Assembly: GCA_903928895.1 (NCBI GenBank)
Contig: CAIYSR010000129.1
Coordinates: 1-64,000 of the forward strand
Direction: 5' to 3'
From: an uncultured Rhodospirillales bacterium
GTDB lineage: Bacteria > Pseudomonadota > Alphaproteobacteria > Acetobacterales > Acetobacteraceae
DNA length: 64,000 nt
The notes under the pieces: model-generated
What the model was told of the DNA's origin: nothing
Database searches by the model: none
What the model saw: the letters and a program-made list of their open reading frames with translations, nothing else
Translations under genes and position numbers: made by a program
Shown here: in pieces, positions 24,062-32,598 of the stretch
How the letters are laid out: every line of letters starts with the position of its first letter
Position numbering within the stretch: position 1 is the stretch's first letter

Positions 24062-25189
24062 CTACCGGGACAACGCGATCGCCATTCGTGCCGCCCCCGT
24101 CGCCAACTGCGCCACCGCGGCCACATCCACCGCCCCTGGCAGCCGATCCTGCGGCAGATGAAACAGCGGATTGCTCCCGACGAGCGAAATATACCTCCCG
24201 CCGGCCCGGTGAATGTCCCGTGACTCCCCGTTCGGCACCACCCCGCCCGGCGTGATCGCGTGCTCGACCCCCGCCGCCACCAGAAACGCCGACATCGCCG
24301 TCCGCAACGCCTCATGCCCCGAAACCACCGACGTCGTCCCCCCGGCCGCTCCGATATTCGCCCCCCAATGCAGCCAGGTCGCGCTGGTCTCCCAGCCAGG
24401 CCGGGACGCCACGAACGCGTCCAGCCCGATATGCCCCAACTCGTGACCCGAATTGGCGGTAAACACCACATCGCACGCCGGCGGCGCCGCGCGCAGCGCA
24501 TGCAGACACGCCAGCCAACACACCAAACCGCCACCCCGCTCCGACGTCGATGTCCACCAGCTCGACCGTGGCGTCATAATCACCAGCGGCGGCCGTCCCC
24601 GATCCGCTCCCGCAATGGTGGCCACGATGTTGCAGGCGTCTACCGGCACCCGCTCCGCCCGCACCCGTACCCGCATCCGCATCCGCCCACCGCGCGCCGC
24701 CGCCGCTGCCAGTGGCTCCGCATGGGCGCTGTCCACCAGCAGCACCGGCGACCCGTACGGCGCATTGAAGGCCTCGGCATTGAGCAGCGCCAGCCCGGGC
24801 GCTCCCCCCATGGTGGCCAGCACCAGCGCCTGATGCCCGCTGTCGCGCCGCATTCCGCGAAACGCCTCGGTATAGACTGCCCATGGCGTCACCGTCCCAA
24901 CCCCGATCTCCGCCCCCTGTCCGACCGGACCGCACAGCCCCGCGATGTCCCCATCCGGCGCGTCGAACATCGCCACCCCCCCGATGGTCTGCCCCTCGAA
25001 GCTGACCTCTGCCGCGACCGGATCAACCCGCGCCATCGCGAACCGCTCCACCGTCACCTCGGCACCGGCCGCCCGCACTTCGCCGGCCAGCCACGCCGCC
25101 CCCGCCTCGTCGCCCTCGGTTGCCGTGCGATGCGCCCCCTGCCGGTCCCATGCCGTCAACCACGCCAGCGCCTGCGCCTCGGTGACCAA
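24062..25189 (-). CDS. M28-type peptidase homolog with altered metal site
   Basis: 375 residues. The overall plan (PA-like insert at about 60–165, then a Zn-peptidase-like alpha/beta/alpha core) follows M28 aminopeptidases. Where M28 enzymes have HxD and then GANDNASG, this protein has IMTPRSSWWTSTSERGGGLV, and the EE pair is ANSGHELGHIGLDAF. Thus the first His and bridging Asp appear lost, while His-Glu remain. It has no signal peptide. It ends next to recombinase debris and starts three bases downstream of the binding-protein stop on the same strand, so it likely serves that transport system. It could be an amidase with a different metal set or a non-catalytic binding protein. Confidence 0.7.
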   Translation of the reverse strand: MVTEAQALAWLTAWDRQGAHRTATEGDEAGAAWLAGEVRAAGAEVTVERFAMARVDPVAAEVSFEGQTIGGVAMFDAPDGDIAGLCGPVGQGAEIGVGTVTPWAVYTEAFRGMRRDSGHQALVLATMGGAPGLALLNAEAFNAPYGSPVLLVDSAHAEPLAAAAARGGRMRMRVRVRAERVPVDACNIVATIAGADRGRPPLVIMTPRSSWWTSTSERGGGLVCWLACLHALRAAPPACDVVFTANSGHELGHIGLDAFVASRPGWETSATWLHWGANIGAAGGTTSVVSGHEALRTAMSAFLVAAGVEHAITPGGVVPNGESRDIHRAGGRYISLVGSNPLFHLPQDRLPGAVDVAAVAQLATGAARMAIALSR

Positions 25190-25192
25190 AGC

Positions 25193-26770
25193 TCAAACCC
25201 TCCGCACGTTGAAGAATGTCGCACCGCCCCGCATCACGCCCTGCAACGAGCGCCGGAACGCCGTCAGCGGATAATAGCTCCCCAGCGGAATATACGGCAC
25301 ATCCCGCCACACCAGCAGCTGGATCTCCCGCGCGATCGCCTTCCGGCTCGCCAGATCAGGCGCATCGAACCACTGCTCCCGCAACGCCTCGATCTCCGGA
25401 ATTTTCGGCCAGCCGGAATACTGGCCATTGATCCCCAGATGCGCCGCCGGATCATACCGGTTGTATCCGCTGAACGGCCCGAAAAACACGCTCCAGCCCC
25501 CCTTGTCCGGCGGGCTGCGATTGTTCCGGCGCTGATTGATGCTGGCATAGTCCAGCGTCACGATATCGACCTTGAACCCGATGCGCCCGAGCAGATCGGC
25601 CGCCACCGCCGCCGCGGCCGCCAGCATCGGATAATCGCCGGGATACAGCAGCACGACCGACTCTCCCCGATATCCCGCCGCCGCAAGCATCTCGCGCGCC
25701 TTCGCCACGTTGCCTTCCATCACCTCCACCCCGGCATCCGTGCTCATCGGCTTGCCCAGGCTCCACACCCCCACCCGGTCCCGCCACAGCGCCCGATCGT
25801 CTCCCATCGCTGCCTGCATGAAGGTCGCCTGATCCACCGCAACCAGCACCGCCCTCCGGATCGCCGGATTGTCGAACGGCGGATGCAGGGCATTCAGCCG
25901 CATGAAAATCTCACCCCCGATGAAATCCTGCACCTGCACCACGGAACCGGCATCCCGCCGCACCGCCGGCGCCAGGTCCGGCGGCAGATCATGGATCCAG
26001 TCGATCTCCCCCTTCGCCAGGCTCGCCACCGCCGTCGAGGCATCCGGGATCACGTTCCACTCCACCCGGGCGAAATGCGCGATCCGCGCCCCGGCCATAT
26101 AGCTCGGCACGTCCTGGCGCGTCGCATATCCGTCGAACCGCGCATACGCCACCCGCGCGCCCGCCAGCCGCTCCCCCGGCAGGTACCGATACGGCCCGCT
26201 GCCGATCACCTCGATCGGCTTGCCGCTCCCCGCGACCTCCGCCACCCGCCGCGGCATGATGCAGGGGATCACCGTCGCCGGCTTGGCCAACGCATGCGCC
26301 AGCAGCGGAAACGGCCGCTTCAGCCGGAACACGATCTCCCGATCGCCCCGCGCCAGCAACTCATCCGTCACCGCCATCACCTTGCGCCCGAACACATCCA
26401 GCGCCCCCCACGCCTGGATCGACGCCACCGCATCCTCCGCCCGCACCGGCGCCCCGTCATGAAACCGCGGCCCCTCGCGCAACGTCAGCCGCCACGTCCG
26501 CCCGTCATCCTCGGTCACATGCCCGGCCAGCAGATGCGGCTGCGGCGCCAGGGTCGCATCCATTGCCCACAACGTCTCGAACACCAGCCCGATATGGTGG
26601 GTCGTGATGTCGTTGGCGTTGAGAAAAGGGTCCGTCCCCGTCAAATCCGACACCGGCGCAAACATCAACGTATCCGCTGCCCCCGCCCGCGCGATCCAGG
26701 GCATCGCCAGACCAGCCGCCCCACCCAGCACAACGCGCCGGCCCACAGGCCTCTTCACGGGACCTGCCAT
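25193..26770 (-). CDS. Family 5 extracellular solute-binding protein (peptide/opine ABC type)
   Basis: 525 residues, SBP_bac_5 family. The N-terminus KRPVGRRVVLGGAAGLAMPW has a twin-arginine-like RR with a hydrophobic core and ends near ARAGA. Family landmarks are FETLWAMDATLAPQPHLL, TWRLTLREGPRFHDGAPVRAEDAVASI in two parts, and the C-terminal YVPLGSYYPL-like end (DVPYIPLGSYYPLTAFR). It would bind oligopeptides, nickel or similar in the periplasm. Its permease and ATPase genes are not adjacent; the gene downstream is the M28-like protein and the gene upstream an aldo/keto reductase. This looks like a scavenging gene pair separated from its transporter. Confidence 0.9.
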   Translation of the reverse strand: MAGPVKRPVGRRVVLGGAAGLAMPWIARAGAADTLMFAPVSDLTGTDPFLNANDITTHHIGLVFETLWAMDATLAPQPHLLAGHVTEDDGRTWRLTLREGPRFHDGAPVRAEDAVASIQAWGALDVFGRKVMAVTDELLARGDREIVFRLKRPFPLLAHALAKPATVIPCIMPRRVAEVAGSGKPIEVIGSGPYRYLPGERLAGARVAYARFDGYATRQDVPSYMAGARIAHFARVEWNVIPDASTAVASLAKGEIDWIHDLPPDLAPAVRRDAGSVVQVQDFIGGEIFMRLNALHPPFDNPAIRRAVLVAVDQATFMQAAMGDDRALWRDRVGVWSLGKPMSTDAGVEVMEGNVAKAREMLAAAGYRGESVVLLYPGDYPMLAAAAAVAADLLGRIGFKVDIVTLDYASINQRRNNRSPPDKGGWSVFFGPFSGYNRYDPAAHLGINGQYSGWPKIPEIEALREQWFDAPDLASRKAIAREIQLLVWRDVPYIPLGSYYPLTAFRRSLQGVMRGGATFFNVRRV

Positions 26771-26780
26771 CGCGCGTTCC

Positions 26781-27791
26781 TCACCCCACCCGCTTCACCG
26801 CCGCATCACGCCGCGCCGCCATGCCATCCTCCATCGATCGCGGATACCGATGCGGCAGGTGAGAGACCGCGTCGAGGCGCTCACGAGCGACGTCCGGTAG
26901 CCGCCAGCCCGCGGCTTGCAGGCTGTCAGCGATCTGGCCAGCGTTGCGGGCGCCGACGATCGCACTCGTGATGAAACTCTGGTCAAGCACCCAGCGCAGC
27001 GCCACCTGGGCAGGCGTGCGTCCGAGTTCGCGGGCGACGTCGAGCAGCACGGCCAACGTCTCATCGCGGGTGGCGGCGAAATAACGCTCGGGAAAGGCCC
27101 ATCCCTCTTCGGAGCGGGAGCCGGCGGCCCGTGCGGAGCCAGGTGCGTAGTTGCCGGCGAGAAAGCCGCCGGCGAGCGGCGACCAGGCGACGACGCCAAC
27201 GCCCTTCAGGTCACAGACCGGCACGATCTCCTGCTCGATGTCGCGCACGACCAGGCTGTATTGCGGCTGGTAGCACTCGAAGCGCGTGAGATTCTTCGTC
27301 TCGCTGGTCCACAGCGCCTCCATCAGGCGCCAGGCTTCGTAGTTGCTGCACGCGGCGTAGCGGATCTTGCCCTGGCGGACGAGGTCGTCCATCGCACGCA
27401 GCATCTCTTCCAGCGGCGTCTGCACGTCGACGTGATGGATGTAGTAGATGTCGAGATAGTCGGTCTGCAAGCGGCGGAGACTGTCCTCGACCGCGTGCAT
27501 GATGTGCAGGCGCGACATGCCGGAGTCATTCGGACCGGGGCCGATCGGGTTGAACACCTTGGAGGCAATCACCGCCTCGCGGCGCCGGCCGCGCAGGATG
27601 GTGCCGAGTATTGTTTCGGATTCGCCCGAATTATAGGTGTTGGCGGTGTCGAAGAAATTGCCCCCGGCATCGAGGCAGGCCGCCACGATGCGCGCCGCTT
27701 CGCGCGCGTCGGCGCCATGGCCGAACGTCATCGTACCCAGGCATATCTCAGAAACCTTGAGGCCGCTCCGGCCCATCCGGCGATATTCCAT
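26781..27791 (-). CDS. Aldo/keto reductase
   Basis: 336 residues from ATG 27791, which has AGGAGGCGGGC directly upstream and opens MEYRRMGRSGLKVSEICLGT as the family does. The TIM-barrel catalytic residues are Asp and Tyr in FFDTANTYNSGESE (about 52 and 57), Lys in VIASKVF, and His in DIYYIHHVD. The NADPH-binding tail is WVLDQSFITSAIVGARNAGQIADSL in two segments. This is the YajO/YghZ-type group reducing aldehydes and ketones in the cytoplasm. It lies 10 bases before the solute-binding protein gene and may be cotranscribed. Confidence 0.92.
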   Translation of the reverse strand: MEYRRMGRSGLKVSEICLGTMTFGHGADAREAARIVAACLDAGGNFFDTANTYNSGESETILGTILRGRRREAVIASKVFNPIGPGPNDSGMSRLHIMHAVEDSLRRLQTDYLDIYYIHHVDVQTPLEEMLRAMDDLVRQGKIRYAACSNYEAWRLMEALWTSETKNLTRFECYQPQYSLVVRDIEQEIVPVCDLKGVGVVAWSPLAGGFLAGNYAPGSARAAGSRSEEGWAFPERYFAATRDETLAVLLDVARELGRTPAQVALRWVLDQSFITSAIVGARNAGQIADSLQAAGWRLPDVARERLDAVSHLPHRYPRSMEDGMAARRDAAVKRVG

Positions 27792-28086
27792 GCCCGCCTC
27801 CTGCCCCCGCACGACGGCCGTCCGGGCCGTCGCGGCGGCACGGTAGCCACCAAACCGCGCGTTCGGCAACGGTGACACATCGGGAAAATTGCAGGCACCT
27901 TGGCGAGTGGCCAATGATCGCGGAGTCTGTGGAAACCGTGGTCGAAGGAGAGCGCATCAGCATCACTCTCAACACCTCGCCAGCCCGCCCGAGACCGATC
28001 AGGTCGCCCTCGCGCAGCACCGCCAGATCGTCAGGCGCGACGCGCCACGCGAGCGAACGCCGCCGGCCGAGCAGCACGACTTCCAT
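27748..28086 (-). CDS. Doubtful small open frame upstream of the aldo/keto reductase
   Basis: From ATG 28086 (preceded by GAGGGGGGTG) the frame gives 112 residues opening MEVVLLGRRRSLAWRVAPDD. The first 50 residues look protein-like, with alternating hydrophobic/charged segments (LAVLREGDLIGLGRAGEVLRV). The last 45 are low-complexity and overlap the reductase start in another frame. It may be a real short protein, a decayed gene, or chance. Apart from this and the repeat at its upstream end, the 27792–28421 gap holds no gene I can support. Confidence 0.3.
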   Translation of the reverse strand: MEVVLLGRRRSLAWRVAPDDLAVLREGDLIGLGRAGEVLRVMLMRSPSTTVSTDSAIIGHSPRCLQFSRCVTVAERAVWWLPCRRDGPDGRRAGAGGGHGISPDGPERPQGF

Positions 28087-28092
28087 CACCCC

Positions 28093-28275
28093 CCTCAAAA
28101 CAGATCACCCGGTAGGGTGGGGCGCGCTCTGGCGCCCCACCATCGCACCACCGCCCCAATCCCTGAAGACAAGCGGCAGCGCTTCTTTTTTTGGAAAAAA
28201 AGAAGCAAAAAAACTTCCCCCCCCTTCTTCCCCCCCCCACGATCCGTAGGGCGGATAAGCGCAGCGCCATCCGCC
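28093..28275 (+). repeat. Composite repeat: GGTGGGG hairpin + poly-T/poly-A arm + REP-like hairpin
   Basis: In order: a perfect 10-base-pair GC hairpin (arms 28116–28125 and 28132–28141), the segment GAAGACAAGCGGCAGC, a single poly-T/poly-A arm (28180–28206), and a REP-like hairpin with arms GGCGGAT (28250) and ATCCGCC (28275). The same series occurs inverted at 33728–33890. Confidence 0.8.
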
Positions 28276-28421
28276 GCCTATGCGGACATTCCCGTGCCGC
28301 TCGGTCAATGAGCCGGAAAAACCATTGCATTATCGCAAAATATCCGGCATATCGTCGTGTGGCTTTGTACGGTGTGAACGCAACGATGACCTCACCGTTT
28401 AAAAATCCGAAGGAGTTCCCG

Positions 28422-29345
28422 ATGATAAAGATTTTCCTCGCGGCGACCGCTCTCGTCGGTCTGACCATCGGCGCCCCCATCCTTGCCCAGGCAGCACCTG
28501 GCGATCTCTATGTCGCGAACCGCGGCAACAACACGATCGAAAAGATCACACCGGGCGGCGTCAGCTCGGTCTTTGCCAGCACCGGGATGAGCGAGCCAGG
28601 CTTCCTCGCCTTCGACGCCAGAGGCAACCTCTTTGTGAGCAACTATCTCACAAATACGATCGTGGAGTTCACGCCGAGCGGGGTCGCCTCTGTCTTCGCC
28701 AGCACCGGACTGAATTCGCCCTATGGCCTGGCCTTTGACGGCAGCGGCAATCTCTATGCAGCGAACTACGGCAACAGCACGATCGAGAAGTTCACGCCGG
28801 ATGGTACCGCCTCGCTGTTCGCGAGCGCCGGATTGAACGCGCCCATAGGTCTAGCCTTCGACAGCAGCGGCAATCTTTATGCAGCCAACTACGGCGGAAA
28901 CACGATTGAGAAGTTCACCCCAGGCGGAGTCGGCTCGTATTTCGCCACGTCCGGGCTGAGTGGACCCGCGGGCCTTGCCTTCGATGCCAGCGGGAATCTT
29001 TATGTGGCGAATTACTACCAGCTCCGCGAAGTCGAAAAATTCACCCCAGTCGGGACCGGTTCGCTCTTCGCCGACACCGGCTCCAGCGGGCCAATCGGGC
29101 TCGCCTTCGACTCCAGCGGCAATCTCTATACCGCCGATCACAACGCAGGCGACGAAATCCGGAAATTCACGCCGGCCGGGGTCAGCGGCTCAGTCTTCAC
29201 CACCACCGGTCTGAGTCAACCATATGGTCTTGCCTTCGAACCGGCCGTCACAGAGGCGCCCGAGCCCGCCGCACTTGCGATTCTCGGAACAGGCCTGTTC
29301 GGCCTCAGCGTCGCCCGCCGCCGCAGCCGACACCAGCTAGCGTAG
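28422..29345 (+). CDS. NHL-repeat protein with PEP-CTERM sorting tail
   Basis: 307 residues. GAAGGAGTTCCCG precedes ATG 28422. The signal peptide is IKIFLAATALVGLTIGAPILAQA. Six repeats of about 42 residues follow, each like GLAFDSSGNLYAANYGNSTI then EKFTPxGxxSxFAsxGLxxP, a beta-propeller NHL/SMP-30-like pattern; this reads as tandem 126-base DNA repeats. The C-terminus EAPEPAALAILGTGLFGLSV followed by ARRRSR is a PEP-CTERM signal: PEP motif, hydrophobic span, basic tail. Such proteins are cleaved by exosortase (EpsH/XrtA type) and usually join extracellular polysaccharide. No exosortase is in the window. It sits just inside the left composite repeat. Confidence 0.88.
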   Translation: MIKIFLAATALVGLTIGAPILAQAAPGDLYVANRGNNTIEKITPGGVSSVFASTGMSEPGFLAFDARGNLFVSNYLTNTIVEFTPSGVASVFASTGLNSPYGLAFDGSGNLYAANYGNSTIEKFTPDGTASLFASAGLNAPIGLAFDSSGNLYAANYGGNTIEKFTPGGVGSYFATSGLSGPAGLAFDASGNLYVANYYQLREVEKFTPVGTGSLFADTGSSGPIGLAFDSSGNLYTADHNAGDEIRKFTPAGVSGSVFTTTGLSQPYGLAFEPAVTEAPEPAALAILGTGLFGLSVARRRSRHQLA

Positions 29346-29371
29346 GGTGGGGTGCTCTTCCGCACCCCACC
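29346..29371 (+). terminator. 10-bp GC hairpin after the PEP-CTERM gene
   Basis: GGTGGGGTGC and GCACCCCACC pair perfectly around a 6-base loop, beginning one base after the stop codon. There is no T-tract after it. The hairpin has the same form as those inside the two composite repeats, so it is a repeat-family member that may also slow or end transcription. Confidence 0.5.
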
Positions 29372-29504
29372 ATCAGCACCGGAGCCGATGTGGTCAAACC
29401 CGCGTCCAGCAAAAAAACGCGGTTGCACAAGTCAAGACTTCTGCCTCGAACGGCAATGGACGATTCGTCCGGCACCCTCCGGCCACCTTCCCCTCCAAAC
29501 GACC

Positions 29505-29545
29505 AAAAGTTTTTTGCTTCTTTTTTCCAAAAAAGAAGCCCTTCC
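29505..29545. repeat. Single poly-T/poly-A hairpin arm
   Basis: AAAAGTTTTTTGCTTC, T-run, CC, A-run, GAAGCCCTTCC: one arm of the repeat family, in the opposite orientation to the arm at 28180 and the same as that at 33779. It lies in the gap before the phosphatase gene. Confidence 0.8.
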
Positions 29546-29591
29546 TTCCCCCTTGCCTTCCTTCCGGTCCCCTTCGACAAGGCCCCGCCAG

Positions 29592-30368
29592 ATGCCGATC
29601 TGCCCCTCCGACCTCATCGCCTTCGCCAACCACCTCGCCGACATCGCGGCCGACATCATCCGCGCCCATGCCGATCGCCCCCCCGAGGTCGAAATCAAGT
29701 CCGACGGCTCCCCCGTCACCACCATCGACAAGGCGGTCGAATCCGCCGTCCGCGCCGAAATCCTCAAAGCCCACCCGGATCACGGCATTCACGGCGAGGA
29801 ATTCCCCCCGCACCAGATCGACGCGCCCCTCGTCTGGATCATCGACCCCATCGACGGCACCAAGGAGTGGGTCCAGGGCCTCCCCCTCTACGGCTTCCTC
29901 CTCGCCCTCGCCCAGGGCGACGACATCATCCTCGGCCTGGCCGACCAGCCCGCCTTGCGCCATCGCTGGCTCGGCGCCGCCGGCCACGGCACCACCCGCA
30001 ACGGCGCCCCGGTCCACACCCGCCCCGGCCGCACGCTCGACACTGCCATCCTCAGCACCATGGGCTACGACACCTTCGCCGGCGCGCGGCATGCCGAACT
30101 GGCCCGCCTGCGCGTCAACCACCGCAACACAGTCACCGCCGACAGTTTCTACGTCTTCGGCCTGCTCGCCGAGGGCCGCGTCGACCTCGTCGCCTCCGCC
30201 CATTTCGCCCTGCACGACTATGCCGCCCTCGACGCCATCGTTCGCAACGCCGGCGGAACTGTCACCGACTGGTCCGGCGCCCCCCTCGGCCGCCACAGCG
30301 ACGGCACCATCCTCGCCGCCGCCACCCCCGAACTCCACGCCGAGGCGCTCGCCGTTCTGAGGCAGTAG
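29592..30368 (+). CDS. Inositol-monophosphatase-family phosphatase
   Basis: 258 residues. All metal-site motifs are present: HGEE (about residue 70), WIIDPIDGTKEW (DPxDGT, about 88–95) and LHDYAALDAIVRNAGG near the C-terminus (the WDxAA–GG motif with His in place of Trp). Members dephosphorylate inositol-1-phosphate, histidinol phosphate, or 3'-phosphoadenosine 5'-phosphate with Mg2+. Sequence does not separate these; the HisN-like group is plausible. The ribosome site is weak. It is a cytoplasmic stand-alone gene with C-rich coding strand like the next three genes. Confidence 0.88.
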   Translation: MPICPSDLIAFANHLADIAADIIRAHADRPPEVEIKSDGSPVTTIDKAVESAVRAEILKAHPDHGIHGEEFPPHQIDAPLVWIIDPIDGTKEWVQGLPLYGFLLALAQGDDIILGLADQPALRHRWLGAAGHGTTRNGAPVHTRPGRTLDTAILSTMGYDTFAGARHAELARLRVNHRNTVTADSFYVFGLLAEGRVDLVASAHFALHDYAALDAIVRNAGGTVTDWSGAPLGRHSDGTILAAATPELHAEALAVLRQ

Positions 30369-30416
30369 AACCGGAAATCGCTTGCGCCGGATCAACTCAT
30401 ATCATAACTATCAAAT

Positions 30417-30959
30417 ATGACGTTGTCGCCCATCCCGGCTGACCTGCGCCTGCTGGCCCCCTCCTTCGCGGCCCGCTTTGCCGCGCTCATCGCCGAGCTG
30501 ATCGGCTTCATCGCCCTGCGTCTGGTCCGCCACCCGACCCTCGCGACCCTCACACCCCTTCTGTGCCGTCGCCTCCAGCGCGTCGCCCGCATCATCACCA
30601 ACACCATGGCCCGCATCGCCGCCGGCCGTCGTCCCCGCATCGATCTGCGCCGCAATCGCGCCCGCACCCCGCGCCCTGCCAGCGCCGCCCTCCCCGCCAG
30701 CGCCGGCTGGCTCCTGCGCGAGCTCAAGCACGAAGCCGCCCTCACCCGGCTCCGCCTCGAAACACTCCTGGCCGAGCCCGGCATCGCCGAGCTCCTCGCC
30801 GTCGTCCCCACCCTGCAACGCGTGCTCAACCCGCTCCGCCGCGCCCTGGCCATCGGCCACGCCGTCCGCGCCGTGAAACCACCCGCGCTCCCCCCGACAC
30901 CCCAACCCCAGCCCGCCAAACCCCAGCTCCGCTTCGTCCATTTCGCAAGAACCCTCTAG
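30417..30959 (+). CDS. Hypothetical Ala/Arg/Pro-rich helical protein
   Basis: 180 residues opening MTLSPIPADLRLLAPSFAAR. It is alanine/leucine-rich and mostly helical, with an amphipathic or weakly hydrophobic stretch at 18–45, a basic middle (about 60–90), a helix with LLRELKHEAALTRLRLETLL, and a proline-rich tail. No named domain is recognised. Its coding bias fits its neighbours. It lies 48 bases after the phosphatase and 115 before the ligase. No enzyme motif is visible. Confidence 0.5.
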   Translation: MTLSPIPADLRLLAPSFAARFAALIAELIGFIALRLVRHPTLATLTPLLCRRLQRVARIITNTMARIAAGRRPRIDLRRNRARTPRPASAALPASAGWLLRELKHEAALTRLRLETLLAEPGIAELLAVVPTLQRVLNPLRRALAIGHAVRAVKPPALPPTPQPQPAKPQLRFVHFARTL

Positions 30960-31074
30960 CCTGCCGCGCCAAGCCGCGCCCTAATTGTTCCGTTTAGTTA
31001 TCAACCGTGCAGACTTCCCGAAATCCCCCCCCCGGTATATGCCTCCACCAAACCGCTGGCTCGGGAGCCCTCCA

Positions 31075-32598
31075 ATGACCGCCTATCTCGCCGACACCAT
31101 CCTCGACCTCCTCACCCGCGGCGCCGACACCGCGCCCGCCATCGCCGCCCCCGGCCGCCTCCCCCTCTCCCACCAGGGCCTGCGCGCCCTCGCCGCACGC
31201 ACCCGGGACGCCCTCAACGCCATGGGCATCGGCCGCAATGACCGCGTCGCCATGGTCCTGCCCAACGGCCCCGAAATGGCCACCGCCTTCGTCGCGATTG
31301 CCACCGGCGCCACCACCGCCCCGCTCAACCCCGCCTACAAGGCCGACGAGTTCGACTTCTACCTCTCCGACCTCAACGCCAAATGCCTCCTCATCCAGCA
31401 CGGCATGGACAGCCCCGCCCGCGCCGTCGCCGCCGCCCGCAACATCCCCATCGTCGAACTCACCCCGGGCGAAGCCGCCGGCGACTTCTCCTTGGAATCA
31501 AGTCTCCAAGGCACCGCGACCCACCCCGGCCCCGCCGAAGCCGAGGACATCGCCCTCGTCCTGCACACCTCCGGCACCACCTCGCGCCCCAAAATCGTCC
31601 CCCTGCGCCACATCAACGTCACCGCCTCCGCCTACCATATCGGAGAAGTTCTCCGCCTCACCCCCGAAGACGCCTGCATGAACATCATGCCGCTCTTCCA
31701 TATCCCCGGCCTCATCGCCGCCGTCCTCTCCTCCCTCGCCGCCGGCGCCTCCGTGAACTGCACCCCGGGCTTCAACGCCTTCAAGTTCTTCGCCCATTTC
31801 GATGAAGCCAACCCCTCCTGGTTCACCGCCGTGCCCACCATGCACCAGGCCATCCTCGGCCTCGCCGCCCGCAACAAGGACACCATCGCCAAGGGCCGCC
31901 TGCGCTTCATCCGCTCCTCCTCCGCCTCCCTCCCCCCCCAGGTGATGACCGCGGTCGAGGAAGCCTTCGGCGTCCCCGTCATCGAAAGCTACGGCATGAC
32001 CGAGGCCGCCCACCAGATGGCCTCCAACCCGCTCCCCCCCGCCCCCCATTTCGCCGGCAGCGTCGGGATCGCCGCCGGCCCCGAAGTCGCCATCATGGAC
32101 AATGACGGCAACCTGCTGCCGTCGGGCGGCCTCGGCGAAATCGTCATCCGCGGCCGCAACGTCACCGCCGGCTACGAAAACAACCCCTCGGCCAACGCCA
32201 CCGCCTTCACCAACGGCTGGTTCCGGACCGGTGACCAGGGCACCATCGACGCCCAGGGCTACCTCCGCCTGACCGGGCGCCTGAAGGAAATCATCAACCG
32301 CGGCGGCGAGAAGATCTCTCCCCTCGAAGTCGACGAGTGCCTGATGGACCATCCCGCCGTGCAGCAGGTCGTCACCTTCGCCATGCCGCACAGCAAACTC
32401 GGCGAAGACGTCGCCGCCGCCGTCGTCCTGCGCGAGGGCCACACGCTGGACGAGCACGCGCTGCGCGACTTCGCCGGCACCAAGCTCGCCGCCTTCAAGG
32501 TCCCGCGCAAAATCGTCTTCCTCGCCGAAATCCCCAAGGGCGCCACCGGCAAGCTCCAACGCATCGGCCTCGCCGAAAAACTCGGCCTCTCCGCATGA
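31075..32598 (+). CDS. AMP-dependent acyl-CoA synthetase (oxalyl-CoA synthetase-like)
   Basis: 507 residues from ATG 31075. The ANL superfamily motifs are clear: LHTSGTTSRPK (P-loop), ESYGMTEAAHQ, GWFRTGDQGTIDAQGYLRLTGR (A8 region with Asp) and the C-terminal lysine in IPKGATGKLQRIGL. The family activates a carboxylic acid as acyl-AMP then CoA thioester; overall it resembles the oxalate-CoA ligase/PcsA60 group. It overlaps the next gene by four bases (ATGA), so it is coupled to a 2-dehydropantoate-reductase-like protein. The true acid is unknown. Confidence 0.9.
   Translation: MTAYLADTILDLLTRGADTAPAIAAPGRLPLSHQGLRALAARTRDALNAMGIGRNDRVAMVLPNGPEMATAFVAIATGATTAPLNPAYKADEFDFYLSDLNAKCLLIQHGMDSPARAVAAARNIPIVELTPGEAAGDFSLESSLQGTATHPGPAEAEDIALVLHTSGTTSRPKIVPLRHINVTASAYHIGEVLRLTPEDACMNIMPLFHIPGLIAAVLSSLAAGASVNCTPGFNAFKFFAHFDEANPSWFTAVPTMHQAILGLAARNKDTIAKGRLRFIRSSSASLPPQVMTAVEEAFGVPVIESYGMTEAAHQMASNPLPPAPHFAGSVGIAAGPEVAIMDNDGNLLPSGGLGEIVIRGRNVTAGYENNPSANATAFTNGWFRTGDQGTIDAQGYLRLTGRLKEIINRGGEKISPLEVDECLMDHPAVQQVVTFAMPHSKLGEDVAAAVVLREGHTLDEHALRDFAGTKLAAFKVPRKIVFLAEIPKGATGKLQRIGLAEKLGLSA

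Noticed and set aside
24260-26971. Very long plus-strand open frame rich in Arg, His and Pro
   Set aside because: It is antisense to the M28-like and solute-binding genes, has no ribosome site or domain, and is explained by high GC in the opposite frame.
28500-29230. CRISPR-like tandem repeats
   Set aside because: The periodic 126-base units are coding repeats of the NHL-type protein and have no constant short repeat with unique spacers.
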